This document shows positions 1 to 8,247 of a stretch of 64,000 nucleotides of DNA, piece after piece (the first letter of the stretch is position 1; each line of letters begins with the position of its first letter). A program made the position numbers and the translations under genes. Source of the DNA: Aromatoleum petrolei (lineage in GTDB: Bacteria; Pseudomonadota; Gammaproteobacteria; Burkholderiales; Rhodocyclaceae). A model generated the notes under the pieces. It saw nothing but the letters and a program-made list of their open reading frames with translations. It was not told where the DNA came from and searched no databases. The DNA is taken from contig NZ_CP059560.1 of assembly GCF_017894385.1 (NCBI RefSeq), positions 1,178,001 to 1,242,000 on the forward strand, in the 5' to 3' direction.

Positions 1-1329
1 GACAAGGTCCTCGCCTACCGCAACTGGCTCGGCCTGATCACCGGCACCCTGGTCGAGAGCTTCGAAAAGGGCGGCAAGACGGTCGAGCGCCGGATGAACC
101 CGGACCGCGAATACACCGCCCCGAACGGCGGCACGCTGCGCCTGCACGGCCGCTCGCTGCTGTTCATCCGCAACGTCGGCCACCTGATGACGAACCCGGC
201 GATCCTGCTCGCCGACGGCGCGGAAATCCCCGAAGGCATCATGGACGGCGTCGTCACGGCGCTAATCTCGCTGCGCGACCTCAAGCTGAAGAACAACTCG
301 CGCACCGGCAGCATGTACATCGTGAAGCCGAAGATGCACGGCCCGGCCGAAGTCGCCTTCACCAACGAGCTCTTTGGCCGCGTCGAGCAGCTGCTGGGCC
401 TGCCCGCCAGCACGATGAAGGTCGGCATCATGGACGAAGAGCGCCGCACCTCGGTGAACCTCGCTGCCTGCATCAAGTCCGCCGAGTCGCGCGTCGCCTT
501 CATCAACACCGGCTTCCTCGACCGCACCGGCGACGAGATGCACACCGCGATGGAAGCGGGCCCGATGATCCGCAAGGGCGACATGAAGAGCTCCGCCTGG
601 ATCCAGGCCTACGAGCGTCAGAACGTGCTGGTGGGCCTCGACTGCGGCCTGCGCGGCAAGGCGCAGATCGGCAAGGGCATGTGGGCGATGCCGGACCTGA
701 TGGCCGAGATGCTGAAGCAGAAGATTGGTCATCCGAAGGCTGGCGCCACCACCGCATGGGTGCCGTCGCCGACCGGCGCGACCCTGCATGCACTGCACTA
801 CCACCAGGTCGACGTCCAGTCCGTTCAGCAGGAGATGGAGAAGATCAGCCTCGCCGCCGAGCGCGAAACGCTGCTCAACAACCTCCTGACTGTGCCGGTC
901 GCGGCCACCGCGAACTGGAGCGCCACCGAGATCCAGCAGGAACTCGACAACAACGCCCAGGGCATCCTCGGCTACGTCGTGCGCTGGGTCGACCAGGGCG
1001 TGGGCTGCTCCAAGGTGCCGGACATCAACAACATCGGCCTGATGGAAGACCGCGCGACGCTGCGCATCTCCAGCCAGCACATCGCCAACTGGCTGCGCCA
1101 CGGCGTCACCAATGAGGCGCAGGTGACGGAAACCCTGAAGCGCATGGCCGCGGTGGTCGACCAGCAGAACGCGGGCGACCCGCTGTACCAGCCGATGGCT
1201 GCCGACTTCGACAAGTCGGTCGCCTTCCAGGCCGCCAAGGACCTGATCTTCAAGGGCTGCGCGCAGCCCAGCGGCTACACCGAGCCGCTGCTGCACAAGT
1301 GGCGTCAGGTGAAGAAGGCGCAAGGCTGA
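1..1329 (+). CDS. glcB: Malate synthase G, C-terminal part (5' end outside window)
   Basis: Glyoxylate-shunt enzyme that condenses glyoxylate with acetyl-CoA to malate in the cytosol. The frame is open from base 1 and ends at TGA 1327-1329, giving 442 residues. The family is about 720 residues long, so roughly 280 N-terminal residues lie outside the window. The Mg-site region [13 protein letters not shown] followed by [11 protein letters not shown] is visible. So is a Cys-14-residue-Asp pair (GCSKVPD through EDRATL) matching the catalytic Cys617 and Asp631 known in the E. coli enzyme. A T-tailed hairpin follows directly. It belongs functionally with aceA at 29.6 kb. It is the G type, not the shorter A type, judging from sequence and size. 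Confidence 0.96.
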   Translation, partial: DKVLAYRNWLGLITGTLVESFEKGGKTVERRMNPDREYTAPNGGTLRLHGRSLLFIRNVGHLMTNPAILLADGAEIPEGIMDGVVTALISLRDLKLKNNSRTGSMYIVKPKMHGPAEVAFTNELFGRVEQLLGLPASTMKVGIMDEERRTSVNLAACIKSAESRVAFINTGFLDRTGDEMHTAMEAGPMIRKGDMKSSAWIQAYERQNVLVGLDCGLRGKAQIGKGMWAMPDLMAEMLKQKIGHPKAGATTAWVPSPTGATLHALHYHQVDVQSVQQEMEKISLAAERETLLNNLLTVPVAATANWSATEIQQELDNNAQGILGYVVRWVDQGVGCSKVPDINNIGLMEDRATLRISSQHIANWLRHGVTNEAQVTETLKRMAAVVDQQNAGDPLYQPMAADFDKSVAFQAAKDLIFKGCAQPSGYTEPLLHKWRQVKKAQG

Positions 1330-1375
1330 GTCGCCTCGCGGGGCCGGACCGCGCGTCCGGCCGGCACGCGCACGG

Positions 1376-1406
1376 ACGGCACCGCACATGCAGTGCCGTT
1401 TTTTTT
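1376..1406 (+). terminator. Rho-independent terminator of glcB
   Basis: Arms ACGGCAC and GTGCCGT with a 10-base loop are followed by eight Ts. It starts 46 bases after the glcB stop and before the convergent thioesterase gene. Confidence 0.8.
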
Positions 1407-1419
1407 CATCCGCCGCGAA

Positions 1420-1845
1420 TCAGCCCTCGGCCGGCAGCATCAGCCCTTCCGCGCGCTGCGCGACGTCGACGGGAAAAGGCCGCGAACGGCGCGTTGCCGG
1501 ATCCAGGCACACGGCGGTGAATTCGCATACCGCCGACAGCTCGCCGTTTTCCACGCTCACCAGCTCGTGGCGAAACCGGATGACCTTTTCGCGCATCTCC
1601 ACCACCCCCGTGCGCACGAACACGGTATCGCCCGGGTATAGCTCGCTCATGTAGCTGACGTTCTGCTGCACCGCCGCCAGCTTGAGCTCGCCACTGCGCA
1701 GCCGCGACGGCCCCAGCCCGACCACGCCGTAGAACTGCCAGCAGGCAGCATCGAAGAGGTCCAGGTAGGCACGCACGTTGATGTGCCCCATGTGGTCCCG
1801 CTGCCACTCGTACACCGTGCCGCGCGCCGTCTCCACCATCGCCAT
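1420..1845 (-). CDS. Acyl-CoA thioesterase, 4HBT hot-dog family
   Basis: A 141-residue single hot-dog-domain protein expected to hydrolyse acyl-CoA thioesters; the substrate is unknown. The N-terminal motif D17-x-x-G-H-x-N followed by a long helix (YLDLFDAACW) is the 4-hydroxybenzoyl-CoA thioesterase/YbgC-type active-site signature. I chose the ATG at 1845 because AGGAG lies six bases upstream; the frame extends further upstream but without a better ribosome binding site. It is convergent with glcB and divergent from the next gene. A specific YbgC (Tol-Pal) role is not supported, since no tol genes are adjacent. Confidence 0.82.
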   Translation of the reverse strand: MAMVETARGTVYEWQRDHMGHINVRAYLDLFDAACWQFYGVVGLGPSRLRSGELKLAAVQQNVSYMSELYPGDTVFVRTGVVEMREKVIRFRHELVSVENGELSAVCEFTAVCLDPATRRSRPFPVDVAQRAEGLMLPAEG

Positions 1846-1974
1846 GCCCGTCTCCTCGCCCGCCTGATTGTTTGAGCCCAAACGATAGCTGCGAACGCGG
1901 CGCGAGAGCAATCCCCGCATCCCTCCCACCCGCTCCGGTAGAATTCGCCGCACTGCACAATCCAGACCATCGAC

Positions 1975-2913
1975 ATGGACATCATCACCGACATCATCCT
2001 GCGCGCCGGGCGCTCCGCCGTCGAACTCGCCCTGTTCGTGCTATTGCCGGTGATGGTCGTCATGCTGTCGCTGATGCGCCTGCTCGAAGCCAAGGGCGTC
2101 CTCGACCGCGTCGTGCACGTGCTCGCCCCCGCACTGCGCCCCGCCGGACTGACGGGACTGGGCGTGTTTGCCGCGCTGCAAATCAATTTCGTCAGCTTCG
2201 CCGCTCCGATTGCAACGCTGACGATGATGGAGAGCCGCGGCGCCTCGGACCGCCACCTCGCGGCGACACTGGCGATGGTGATGGCGATGGCACAGGCCAA
2301 CGCCGCTTTCCCGATGATCGCGATGGGGCTCGACTTCGGGCTGACCCTTGCGCTATCCGTCGTCGGCGGCCTCGTCGCGGCCGCTGCCACCTACCACGGC
2401 TTCGCCCGCGGGCTGTCGGCCGTCGAAGGGCAACTCGACGAGACCCTGCACCATCGCGTCGCCGACGACGCCAAGGGCGTGCTCGATGTCATCAACCGTG
2501 CTGGAGCGGAGGCCTTCAAGATCGCCGTCGGGGCGATCCCGATGCTCGTGCTTGCGCTCGTCGCGGTGATGGCGCTGCGTTCCAGCGGCGCCGTGGACCT
2601 GCTCACGCGCGTCCTCGCCCCGGTGATGACCGCCGTATCGATCGACCCCGCGTTGCTCCTGCCGACGCTGACCAAGTACATCGGCGGCGGCACGGCGATG
2701 ATGGGCGTGATGGACGAGATGCTGCGCGAAGGCTCCGCCACCGTGGAAATGATGAACCGCAGCGCAGGTTTCCTGATTCACCCACTGGACATCCCCGGTG
2801 TCGCAGTGCTCATCTCCGCGGGCAAGCGGGTCGCCGGCGTGTGGAAACCCGCTGCGCTGGGGGCCGGTATCGGCATTCTCGCGCGCACTGCCGGTCACGC
2901 ATTGCTCAGCTGA
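1975..2913 (+). CDS. Nucleoside recognition (Gate) domain membrane protein
   Basis: A 312-residue inner-membrane protein with about eight hydrophobic segments. It contains two repeats of the Gate/nucleoside-recognition type seen in spore maturation proteins A/B and in Na+/nucleoside transporters. The repeats are visible as related stretches near residues 20-130 and 185-300 (for example LLPVMVVMLSLM and the later GAIPMLVLALVAVMAL). The start is the first ATG after the divergent thioesterase promoter region. Substrate and direction of transport are unknown. It is a single-gene unit ending against the convergent TonB-dependent receptor gene 18 bases away. Confidence 0.8.
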   Translation: MDIITDIILRAGRSAVELALFVLLPVMVVMLSLMRLLEAKGVLDRVVHVLAPALRPAGLTGLGVFAALQINFVSFAAPIATLTMMESRGASDRHLAATLAMVMAMAQANAAFPMIAMGLDFGLTLALSVVGGLVAAAATYHGFARGLSAVEGQLDETLHHRVADDAKGVLDVINRAGAEAFKIAVGAIPMLVLALVAVMALRSSGAVDLLTRVLAPVMTAVSIDPALLLPTLTKYIGGGTAMMGVMDEMLREGSATVEMMNRSAGFLIHPLDIPGVAVLISAGKRVAGVWKPAALGAGIGILARTAGHALLS

Positions 2914-2931
2914 TCACGGCCTGCGGGCCGC

Positions 2932-5064
2932 TCAGAATTCCAGCGCGATACTCGCCCAGACGCGTGGATGAATGTACTGCGCCGGGATCGGCCCGCTGCC
3001 ATCGGCGTCACGCTCCTTGAACTCCGCCCGACGACCGCCGACCCCCTGCCCGGTCAATGCAAACTCTGCCCGCGTCGGGCCGATCCGGAACGGATACGCC
3101 ACGCGCACGTCCGTCCGGTTGAATGCCTTGACTGCGGTATTCGGCGTCCATTGGAAGCGCCCGTAGCGGTAATGCGCGACGGAGAATTCCGCGCCGGCGG
3201 GAAGTTCCTGCACCCAGCGCAGCATCGTCGCGCGCCGCGGCGCCGAATTGTCCATGTGGCGCTCCGCTTTTACCGCATCCCTCCGCCCAAGTGCCGAAAA
3301 TTCTGCATTCGCCTTGGAGTCGATGGCGATGAACGACTGGTTGAGCGTGAACTGAGTGCCCCCCGTGGGAGACCAGCGCAGCTGATACTCCGCCCCCCGA
3401 ATATCGAGGTCCTGCGCATTCATGTAATCGATGTAGCTGCCGCATTCCGGCGGACGCCTCCGCAAGCGACCCAATCCGCGCACCTCGCAATCGGGCGGCG
3501 AAAGCGTCAGGGATACAGGCATGATGCGATCCTTGACCTTTTCCTCGAACAGACGGACATCCACAAACACGCCCTGTTCGCGGAAATCGCCGAGATAGCC
3601 GATTTCCGTGACGTCGATCACCTCCTTGTCGAGATGCCCGCTCGCGTCCCGCTGTATTTCCAGCGGGATCACGCCGAAGGGAAGCCCGAATGGGGTCGTG
3701 TCGAGCGCACCATAGTGCTCGCGCGACTTCGCCTCCGTCAGGGATGGAATGCGGTGCGCGCGCGAAAGCCCAACGCGGAGGGTCTGCTGCTGCGACAGGT
3801 GATGGTTGACTGCAAGCCGCGGCGCCAGCGACGTGTTCGACAGCGAATCGTTTTCCCACGTCATGCCGAGGTTCGTCGTCCACGCATCTGATGGCCGCCA
3901 CTCGAAGTTGCCGAACAGCCGGTGCACCGCTTGTCGCACGGCGTCACCGTCGCGGCCGTAGAACTGCCGTCCCTCGACCGCATCGTAGCGCGCACCCGCC
4001 CCCCAGACAAAACGGGTATTCGCGCTCGGGATAAGAGTGTGCTGGAACTCGAGTTCGTCGCGCACCGTATCGATGCGTTGATCGATCTCCAAGAGAAACG
4101 GGGTCGACAATCCGACCGAGCCGAGCAATTGGTCGAGCTCCGGGTCGGACACGGTGTAGTCGTCGCGATAACGCTCCGCGGTATGCGTGAAGCGCAGGGA
4201 AATCGAGCCGCCGTCGCGGATGGCATGCTGCCACGCCAAGGATCCGAAGGTCTTTGCCGCTTCGGTGCCGCGCGCCGGATTCAGCGTCTCGCCCGCCACG
4301 CCCATACGCAGACGCAGGTCGACGGCGCCCGCCTCCACCTGCAACTCGTCGGCTGCACTCAAGGGCATGTCGGCCCGCAGATTGACACGCCGATGCTCGC
4401 GCCGGTCGTCGAAGTGCATGATGTTGTTGTCGCGCACGGTTTCCGCAGAAACGCGGACCGATCCGTCGCCGATCCGCATCCCGACCCGGGCGTACCGGTC
4501 CGCAACCCCGTCGTTACCCTGACCCGCACGCACACGGACACCCTGAGTCTCGATCGCGGAGCGCGTCACCACATTCACGACACCAAGGAACGCATTCGAA
4601 CCGTAGGCAGCCGAATTCGAGCCGCGAATCACCTCGATGCGCTCGATCTCGTCGAGTGACACGTCGATCAGGTTCCACGCCACGCCACCGAAGAACAGCG
4701 GGCTGTACAGAGAACGGCCGTCGATGAGGATCTGCAGCCCGCGCGGATTCTCGTCGGTCATGCCGTGGTAGACGGCATTCGGCGCGCCATTGGTGGAGTG
4801 AGCGACAAAGAAACCCGGCACCAACCGCAGCAGGTCCGCGAGATCGCGCACGCCCGAGGTACGTATCGTATCGGCGTCGATCACGGTGACCGAGCCCGGC
4901 GCGTCGCGCAAGGGCTGCGCGAGGCGCGATACCGACAGCACGACCGGCAGTTCGTCAAAGAAAGGGTCTTCAACGACACGGGCAAGCGGTCCGATTCCCT
5001 CTGCCCCCACGGCGGAGCCCGCGAGCGCCGTCATCAGGATCACCGAAGCGTTCCTTACCCCCAT
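2932..5064 (-). CDS. TonB-dependent outer membrane receptor
   Basis: A 710-residue outer-membrane receptor. It has a short signal peptide (residues 1-20, ending SAVGA), a plug domain with the typical PGSVTVIDADTIRTSG and DLLRLVPG motifs, and a long beta-barrel ending in the C-terminal aromatic residue (ALEF). It presumably imports a scarce ligand using TonB energy. The ligand is unknown because no siderophore, haem or cobalamin gene is adjacent. I chose the ATG at 5064 because GGAAGGGGAAGAG sits directly upstream and a signal peptide follows; an in-frame extension to 5250 is ignored. No clear TonB box was found, although ELPVVLSVSR near residue 40 is in the right place. Confidence 0.9.
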   Translation of the reverse strand: MGVRNASVILMTALAGSAVGAEGIGPLARVVEDPFFDELPVVLSVSRLAQPLRDAPGSVTVIDADTIRTSGVRDLADLLRLVPGFFVAHSTNGAPNAVYHGMTDENPRGLQILIDGRSLYSPLFFGGVAWNLIDVSLDEIERIEVIRGSNSAAYGSNAFLGVVNVVTRSAIETQGVRVRAGQGNDGVADRYARVGMRIGDGSVRVSAETVRDNNIMHFDDRREHRRVNLRADMPLSAADELQVEAGAVDLRLRMGVAGETLNPARGTEAAKTFGSLAWQHAIRDGGSISLRFTHTAERYRDDYTVSDPELDQLLGSVGLSTPFLLEIDQRIDTVRDELEFQHTLIPSANTRFVWGAGARYDAVEGRQFYGRDGDAVRQAVHRLFGNFEWRPSDAWTTNLGMTWENDSLSNTSLAPRLAVNHHLSQQQTLRVGLSRAHRIPSLTEAKSREHYGALDTTPFGLPFGVIPLEIQRDASGHLDKEVIDVTEIGYLGDFREQGVFVDVRLFEEKVKDRIMPVSLTLSPPDCEVRGLGRLRRRPPECGSYIDYMNAQDLDIRGAEYQLRWSPTGGTQFTLNQSFIAIDSKANAEFSALGRRDAVKAERHMDNSAPRRATMLRWVQELPAGAEFSVAHYRYGRFQWTPNTAVKAFNRTDVRVAYPFRIGPTRAEFALTGQGVGGRRAEFKERDADGSGPIPAQYIHPRVWASIALEF

Positions 5065-5412
5065 CTCTTCCCCTTCCGCTCCCGAACAGCAATGATTCGT
5101 TGTCGCCGCCTGCTGCAATGCAATACAACGCTGCCTCCACGGAGCGATTCCGCCCCATGCACGGCACTGCGGCGCTCTCCCGTACGCGATTGCTTGCGAA
5201 GCGCCGCATTCGTCATTGAACCAGAAAATCCGCTTGCCGCCATGCAGCATTTCCCTTTACGGGTACATTCGCCACGTCCGCGGTTGTGCCGGGACACCGG
5301 CACAGGCTCCTCACGCATATCCAGGCACACTTCGGGGCACGGCCCCTTACCCTGCGATCGCGGCTGACACTAGAATGACGGCCACCCCGCACGACAGGAA
5401 CCACGCAATCCG
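5065..5412. promoter_or_regulatory. Divergent intergenic region, TonB receptor / lrgA
   Basis: 348 bases without a convincing gene. A plausible promoter for the rightward lrgA operon is TTACCC (5347-5352), an 18-base spacer and TAGAAT (5371-5376). The receptor promoter must lie in the left half. No Fur-like box or riboswitch fold could be recognised by eye. Confidence 0.35.
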
Positions 5413-5772
5413 ATGATTGGCGCACTGACCGTACTGCTTGTGTTCCAGCTTATCGGCGAGGCATTTGCCCGCGGACTCGATCTCCCCATCCCCGGCCCGG
5501 TCATCGGTATGGGCCTCATGTTTGCAGCCCTGGTCCTGCGCGGCGGACCTGGCGGCGAATTGCGCAGCACGGCAACCGGCATCCTGCAGCACCTGTCGCT
5601 GCTGTTCATCCCTGCCGGCACGGGGGTCATGCTCCACTTCCAGCGCCTCGCCGACGAATGGCTGCCGCTGACGGTGGCACTCATCGCCAGCACCCTGCTG
5701 TCGATCGCGGTTTCCGCGCTGCTCCTCCACATGCTGTCCCGACACACCCCGCACGGCGAGGACCGGTCGTGA
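5413..5772 (+). CDS. lrgA: CidA/LrgA family holin-like membrane protein
   Basis: A 119-residue protein with four hydrophobic segments. It has the family signature near the N-terminus (FQLIGE, then LDLPIPGPVIGMGLMF). LrgA/CidA proteins are holin-like and act with LrgB/CidB; they are linked to murein hydrolase control and, in some bacteria, to uptake of small organic acids. The stop overlaps the GTG start of lrgB (GTGA), indicating translational coupling. No lytSR regulator is nearby. The physiological role is inferred only from the family. Confidence 0.88.
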   Translation: MIGALTVLLVFQLIGEAFARGLDLPIPGPVIGMGLMFAALVLRGGPGGELRSTATGILQHLSLLFIPAGTGVMLHFQRLADEWLPLTVALIASTLLSIAVSALLLHMLSRHTPHGEDRS

Positions 5773-6500
5773 AACCCGCACTCGGCGAAATCTGGGTCTA
5801 CCTCTCCACCACACCGCTGCTCGGACTCACGCTCACGCTGCTCGCCTATCAAGGCGCACTATGGCTCTACCGCCGGGGCAACCACCACCCGCTGCTCAAC
5901 CCGGTGATGGTCGCGGTGGCCGTTCTCGTGCTCGTCCTGACGCTCACCGGCACGCCCTACCAGACCTACTTCGACGGCGCGCAATTCGTGCACTTCCTCC
6001 TCGGCCCGGCGACTGTCGCGCTGGCCATTCCGCTCCATGCGCAATGGAAGCGCCTGAAGGGCATGCTGCTGCCCCTCCTCGTCACCCTCACCATCGGTTC
6101 CCTCACTGCCGCCCTATCGGCTGTCGGCATCGCCGCACTGCTTGGCGCTAGCCGCGAATCGGTCATGTCGATGGCGCCCAAGAGCGTCACAATGCCGATC
6201 GCGATGGGCGTGGCCGAGCGCCTCGGCGGCCTGCCCTCGCTGACTGCGGTACTGGTAATGAGCACCGGCATCCTCGGCGCCGTCGGTGCCCGCTACGTCT
6301 ACCGCCTGCTGCACATCGAGGATCATGCCGTGCGCGGCTTCGCGATCGGCATCGCCTCGCACGGCATCGGCACCGCGCGCGCCTTCCAGGTGAGCGAGCA
6401 GGCCGGCGCCTTCGCGGCGCTGGCGATGGGGCTCAACGGCCTGCTCACCGCCGCGATGCTGCCGTGGATCCTGCCGTGGCTCGAATCGCTGCTGCGCTGA
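5769..6500 (+). CDS. lrgB: LrgB/CidB family membrane protein
   Basis: A 243-residue multi-pass inner-membrane protein and the partner of LrgA. The family motifs AAALLGAS-like (IAALLGASRES), PKSVTMPIAM and the C-terminal SHGIGTARAF are all visible. I chose the GTG at 5769, which overlaps the lrgA stop and has GCGAGGA upstream; an ATG further upstream would lie deep inside lrgA. The pair forms a two-gene operon with likely read-through into the transporter gene 48 bases downstream. Confidence 0.9.
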   Translation: MKPALGEIWVYLSTTPLLGLTLTLLAYQGALWLYRRGNHHPLLNPVMVAVAVLVLVLTLTGTPYQTYFDGAQFVHFLLGPATVALAIPLHAQWKRLKGMLLPLLVTLTIGSLTAALSAVGIAALLGASRESVMSMAPKSVTMPIAMGVAERLGGLPSLTAVLVMSTGILGAVGARYVYRLLHIEDHAVRGFAIGIASHGIGTARAFQVSEQAGAFAALAMGLNGLLTAAMLPWILPWLESLLR

Positions 6501-6548
6501 TCGCCGCACTCCGCTCCCCCGACCACGCCCCGACGGAATCCTGCCCTG

Positions 6549-8171
6549 ATGACTGCCCTGCTTCGCTGGTTCGACCGCACCATCCTCGAACTCGGCCGCG
6601 AGATGCGACTATCCTACCTGCCGCCGCTGATGGTTTATGTCGCGGCGGGGGTCTCCGGCCTCACCGGCATCGTCGGGACATTCTTCGTCAAGGATTATCT
6701 CGGCCTGTCGGCCTCCTTCCTCGCCGCACTGGGCTTCTGGGCAGGCATCCCGTGGGCGCTCAAGATGCCCATCGGCCATCTCGTCGACCTGCTGTGGCGT
6801 CACAAGGCCGGTCTCGTCTATCTCGGCGCCTCGCTCATCGCGGCAAGCCTGCTCATCATGATCGGCCTGATCGGCAACCCCACCGCAATGCGGCAGGTGA
6901 TGTCTGCCGAGGCATGGTTCGTGCTGTCCGCGCTGCTCGCACCGATCGGCTACGTGATGCAGGACGCCGTCGCCGACGCGATGACCGTCGAGGCGGTGCC
7001 GCGACTCGACGAAGATGGCAATCCCTTCCCGGACGAGACCGTGCGCCTGATGCACACGACGATGCAGATGCTTGGCCGCGTCGCGATCATCGGCGGTACC
7101 GTGCTCGTGTCGCTGGCCAACGTCGCCATGTTCCAGGGCAGCGAAACTCTGCCTGAAGCGGACAAGGTCGCAATCTACGTGCACATCTACGAACTTGCGC
7201 TGTTGATCCCGCTGCTGTCCGTGAGCGGAGTGCTGCTGGCGGGCGGCCTCAAGCGCCGCGAAGCCCGGCGCCTCGCCCGCCTCGGCCACGACGCAGCGAC
7301 GATCGACCGCCTCGTCCATGCTCCCGAGCAGGCCACAACCCCCAACTGGTGGATCCTCGGCGGCAGCGCGGCCTTTGTCGCCCTCACCCTCGCGGTGGGT
7401 CTGTCCGGCCTCGGCTACGGCCAGGAGCTGATCTTCGGCGCCTCCTTCGTAATCATCGGCGTGATGATCTTCCGCCTGTTGCGCGAACTGTCGGACGACG
7501 CACGTCGCACCCTGCTCGGCACCATCATCGTGATCTTCGTCTTCCGCGCCATGCCCGGACCCGGCGCCGGTGCGAGTTGGTGGATGATCGACGAACTCGG
7601 CTTCGACCAGAGCTTCCTGTCGCGCCTCGACCTCATCACCAGTACGCTCACGCTCGCCGGCCTCTTCCTCTTCCGCCGTTTCATGGCCGAAAAATCCATC
7701 GCGCACATCGTGGTCTTCCTGACCGTGGCCAGCACGCTCCTGTCGCTTCCCATCCTCGGCATGTTCCACGGTATGCACGAATGGACCGCTGCCGCAACGG
7801 GCGGCCTCGTCGATGCGCGCTTCATCGCCATCGCCAACACCGCCCTGGAATCGCCGCTCGGGCAGGTGTCCATGGTGCCCATGCTCGCGTGGATTGCGAA
7901 TTCCGCACCGTCTCATCTCAAGGCGACCTTCTTTGCGGTGATGGCGTCCTTCACCAACCTCGCGCTGTCGGCGTCCCAGCTCGGCACCAAGTACCTCAAC
8001 GAGATCTACACGATCACCCGCGAAGTGCGCGACGCAGCGAGCGGCGCTGTCACCGTGGCGGCGAACTACGCCGAACTCGGCCAGCTCCTCGCCATGGTGC
8101 TGCTGCTCGGCCTCACCCTGCCGCTGCTGGCCATCGCGACGACGCGGCTGCTCGGGCTGCGCAGCGCATGA
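6549..8171 (+). CDS. BT1-type (folate/biopterin transporter family) MFS protein
   Basis: A 540-residue membrane protein with about 12-14 transmembrane segments. N-terminal features are FFVKDYLGLSASFLAALGFWAGIPWALKMPIG-like segments and a conserved PIGYVMQDAVADAMTVE stretch around residue 140, which resemble the BT1 folate-biopterin transporter branch of the major facilitator superfamily. Bacterial BT1 proteins are largely uncharacterised, so the substrate is not assigned. It follows lrgAB by 48 bases on the same strand and precedes an EF-G-like gene by 76 bases. It could equally be described simply as an MFS transporter. Confidence 0.72.
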   Translation: MTALLRWFDRTILELGREMRLSYLPPLMVYVAAGVSGLTGIVGTFFVKDYLGLSASFLAALGFWAGIPWALKMPIGHLVDLLWRHKAGLVYLGASLIAASLLIMIGLIGNPTAMRQVMSAEAWFVLSALLAPIGYVMQDAVADAMTVEAVPRLDEDGNPFPDETVRLMHTTMQMLGRVAIIGGTVLVSLANVAMFQGSETLPEADKVAIYVHIYELALLIPLLSVSGVLLAGGLKRREARRLARLGHDAATIDRLVHAPEQATTPNWWILGGSAAFVALTLAVGLSGLGYGQELIFGASFVIIGVMIFRLLRELSDDARRTLLGTIIVIFVFRAMPGPGAGASWWMIDELGFDQSFLSRLDLITSTLTLAGLFLFRRFMAEKSIAHIVVFLTVASTLLSLPILGMFHGMHEWTAAATGGLVDARFIAIANTALESPLGQVSMVPMLAWIANSAPSHLKATFFAVMASFTNLALSASQLGTKYLNEIYTITREVRDAASGAVTVAANYAELGQLLAMVLLLGLTLPLLAIATTRLLGLRSA

Positions 8172-8247
8172 GCATAGGTGCGAAACCGTTGCGCAGCCGC
8201 GGCGACAGGGGGAAACTGCGAGACAAAGGCCACCTGAGGACAAGTCC

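Noticed and set aside
5055..5330. Short leftward frame upstream of the TonB receptor, considered as a small gene or a receptor N-terminal extension
   Set aside because: The receptor has a clear signal peptide and ribosome binding site at 5064, and the upstream residues show no signal or domain.
5065..5412. Cobalamin riboswitch upstream of the TonB receptor
   Set aside because: No B12-box-like core or conserved paired elements could be made out.
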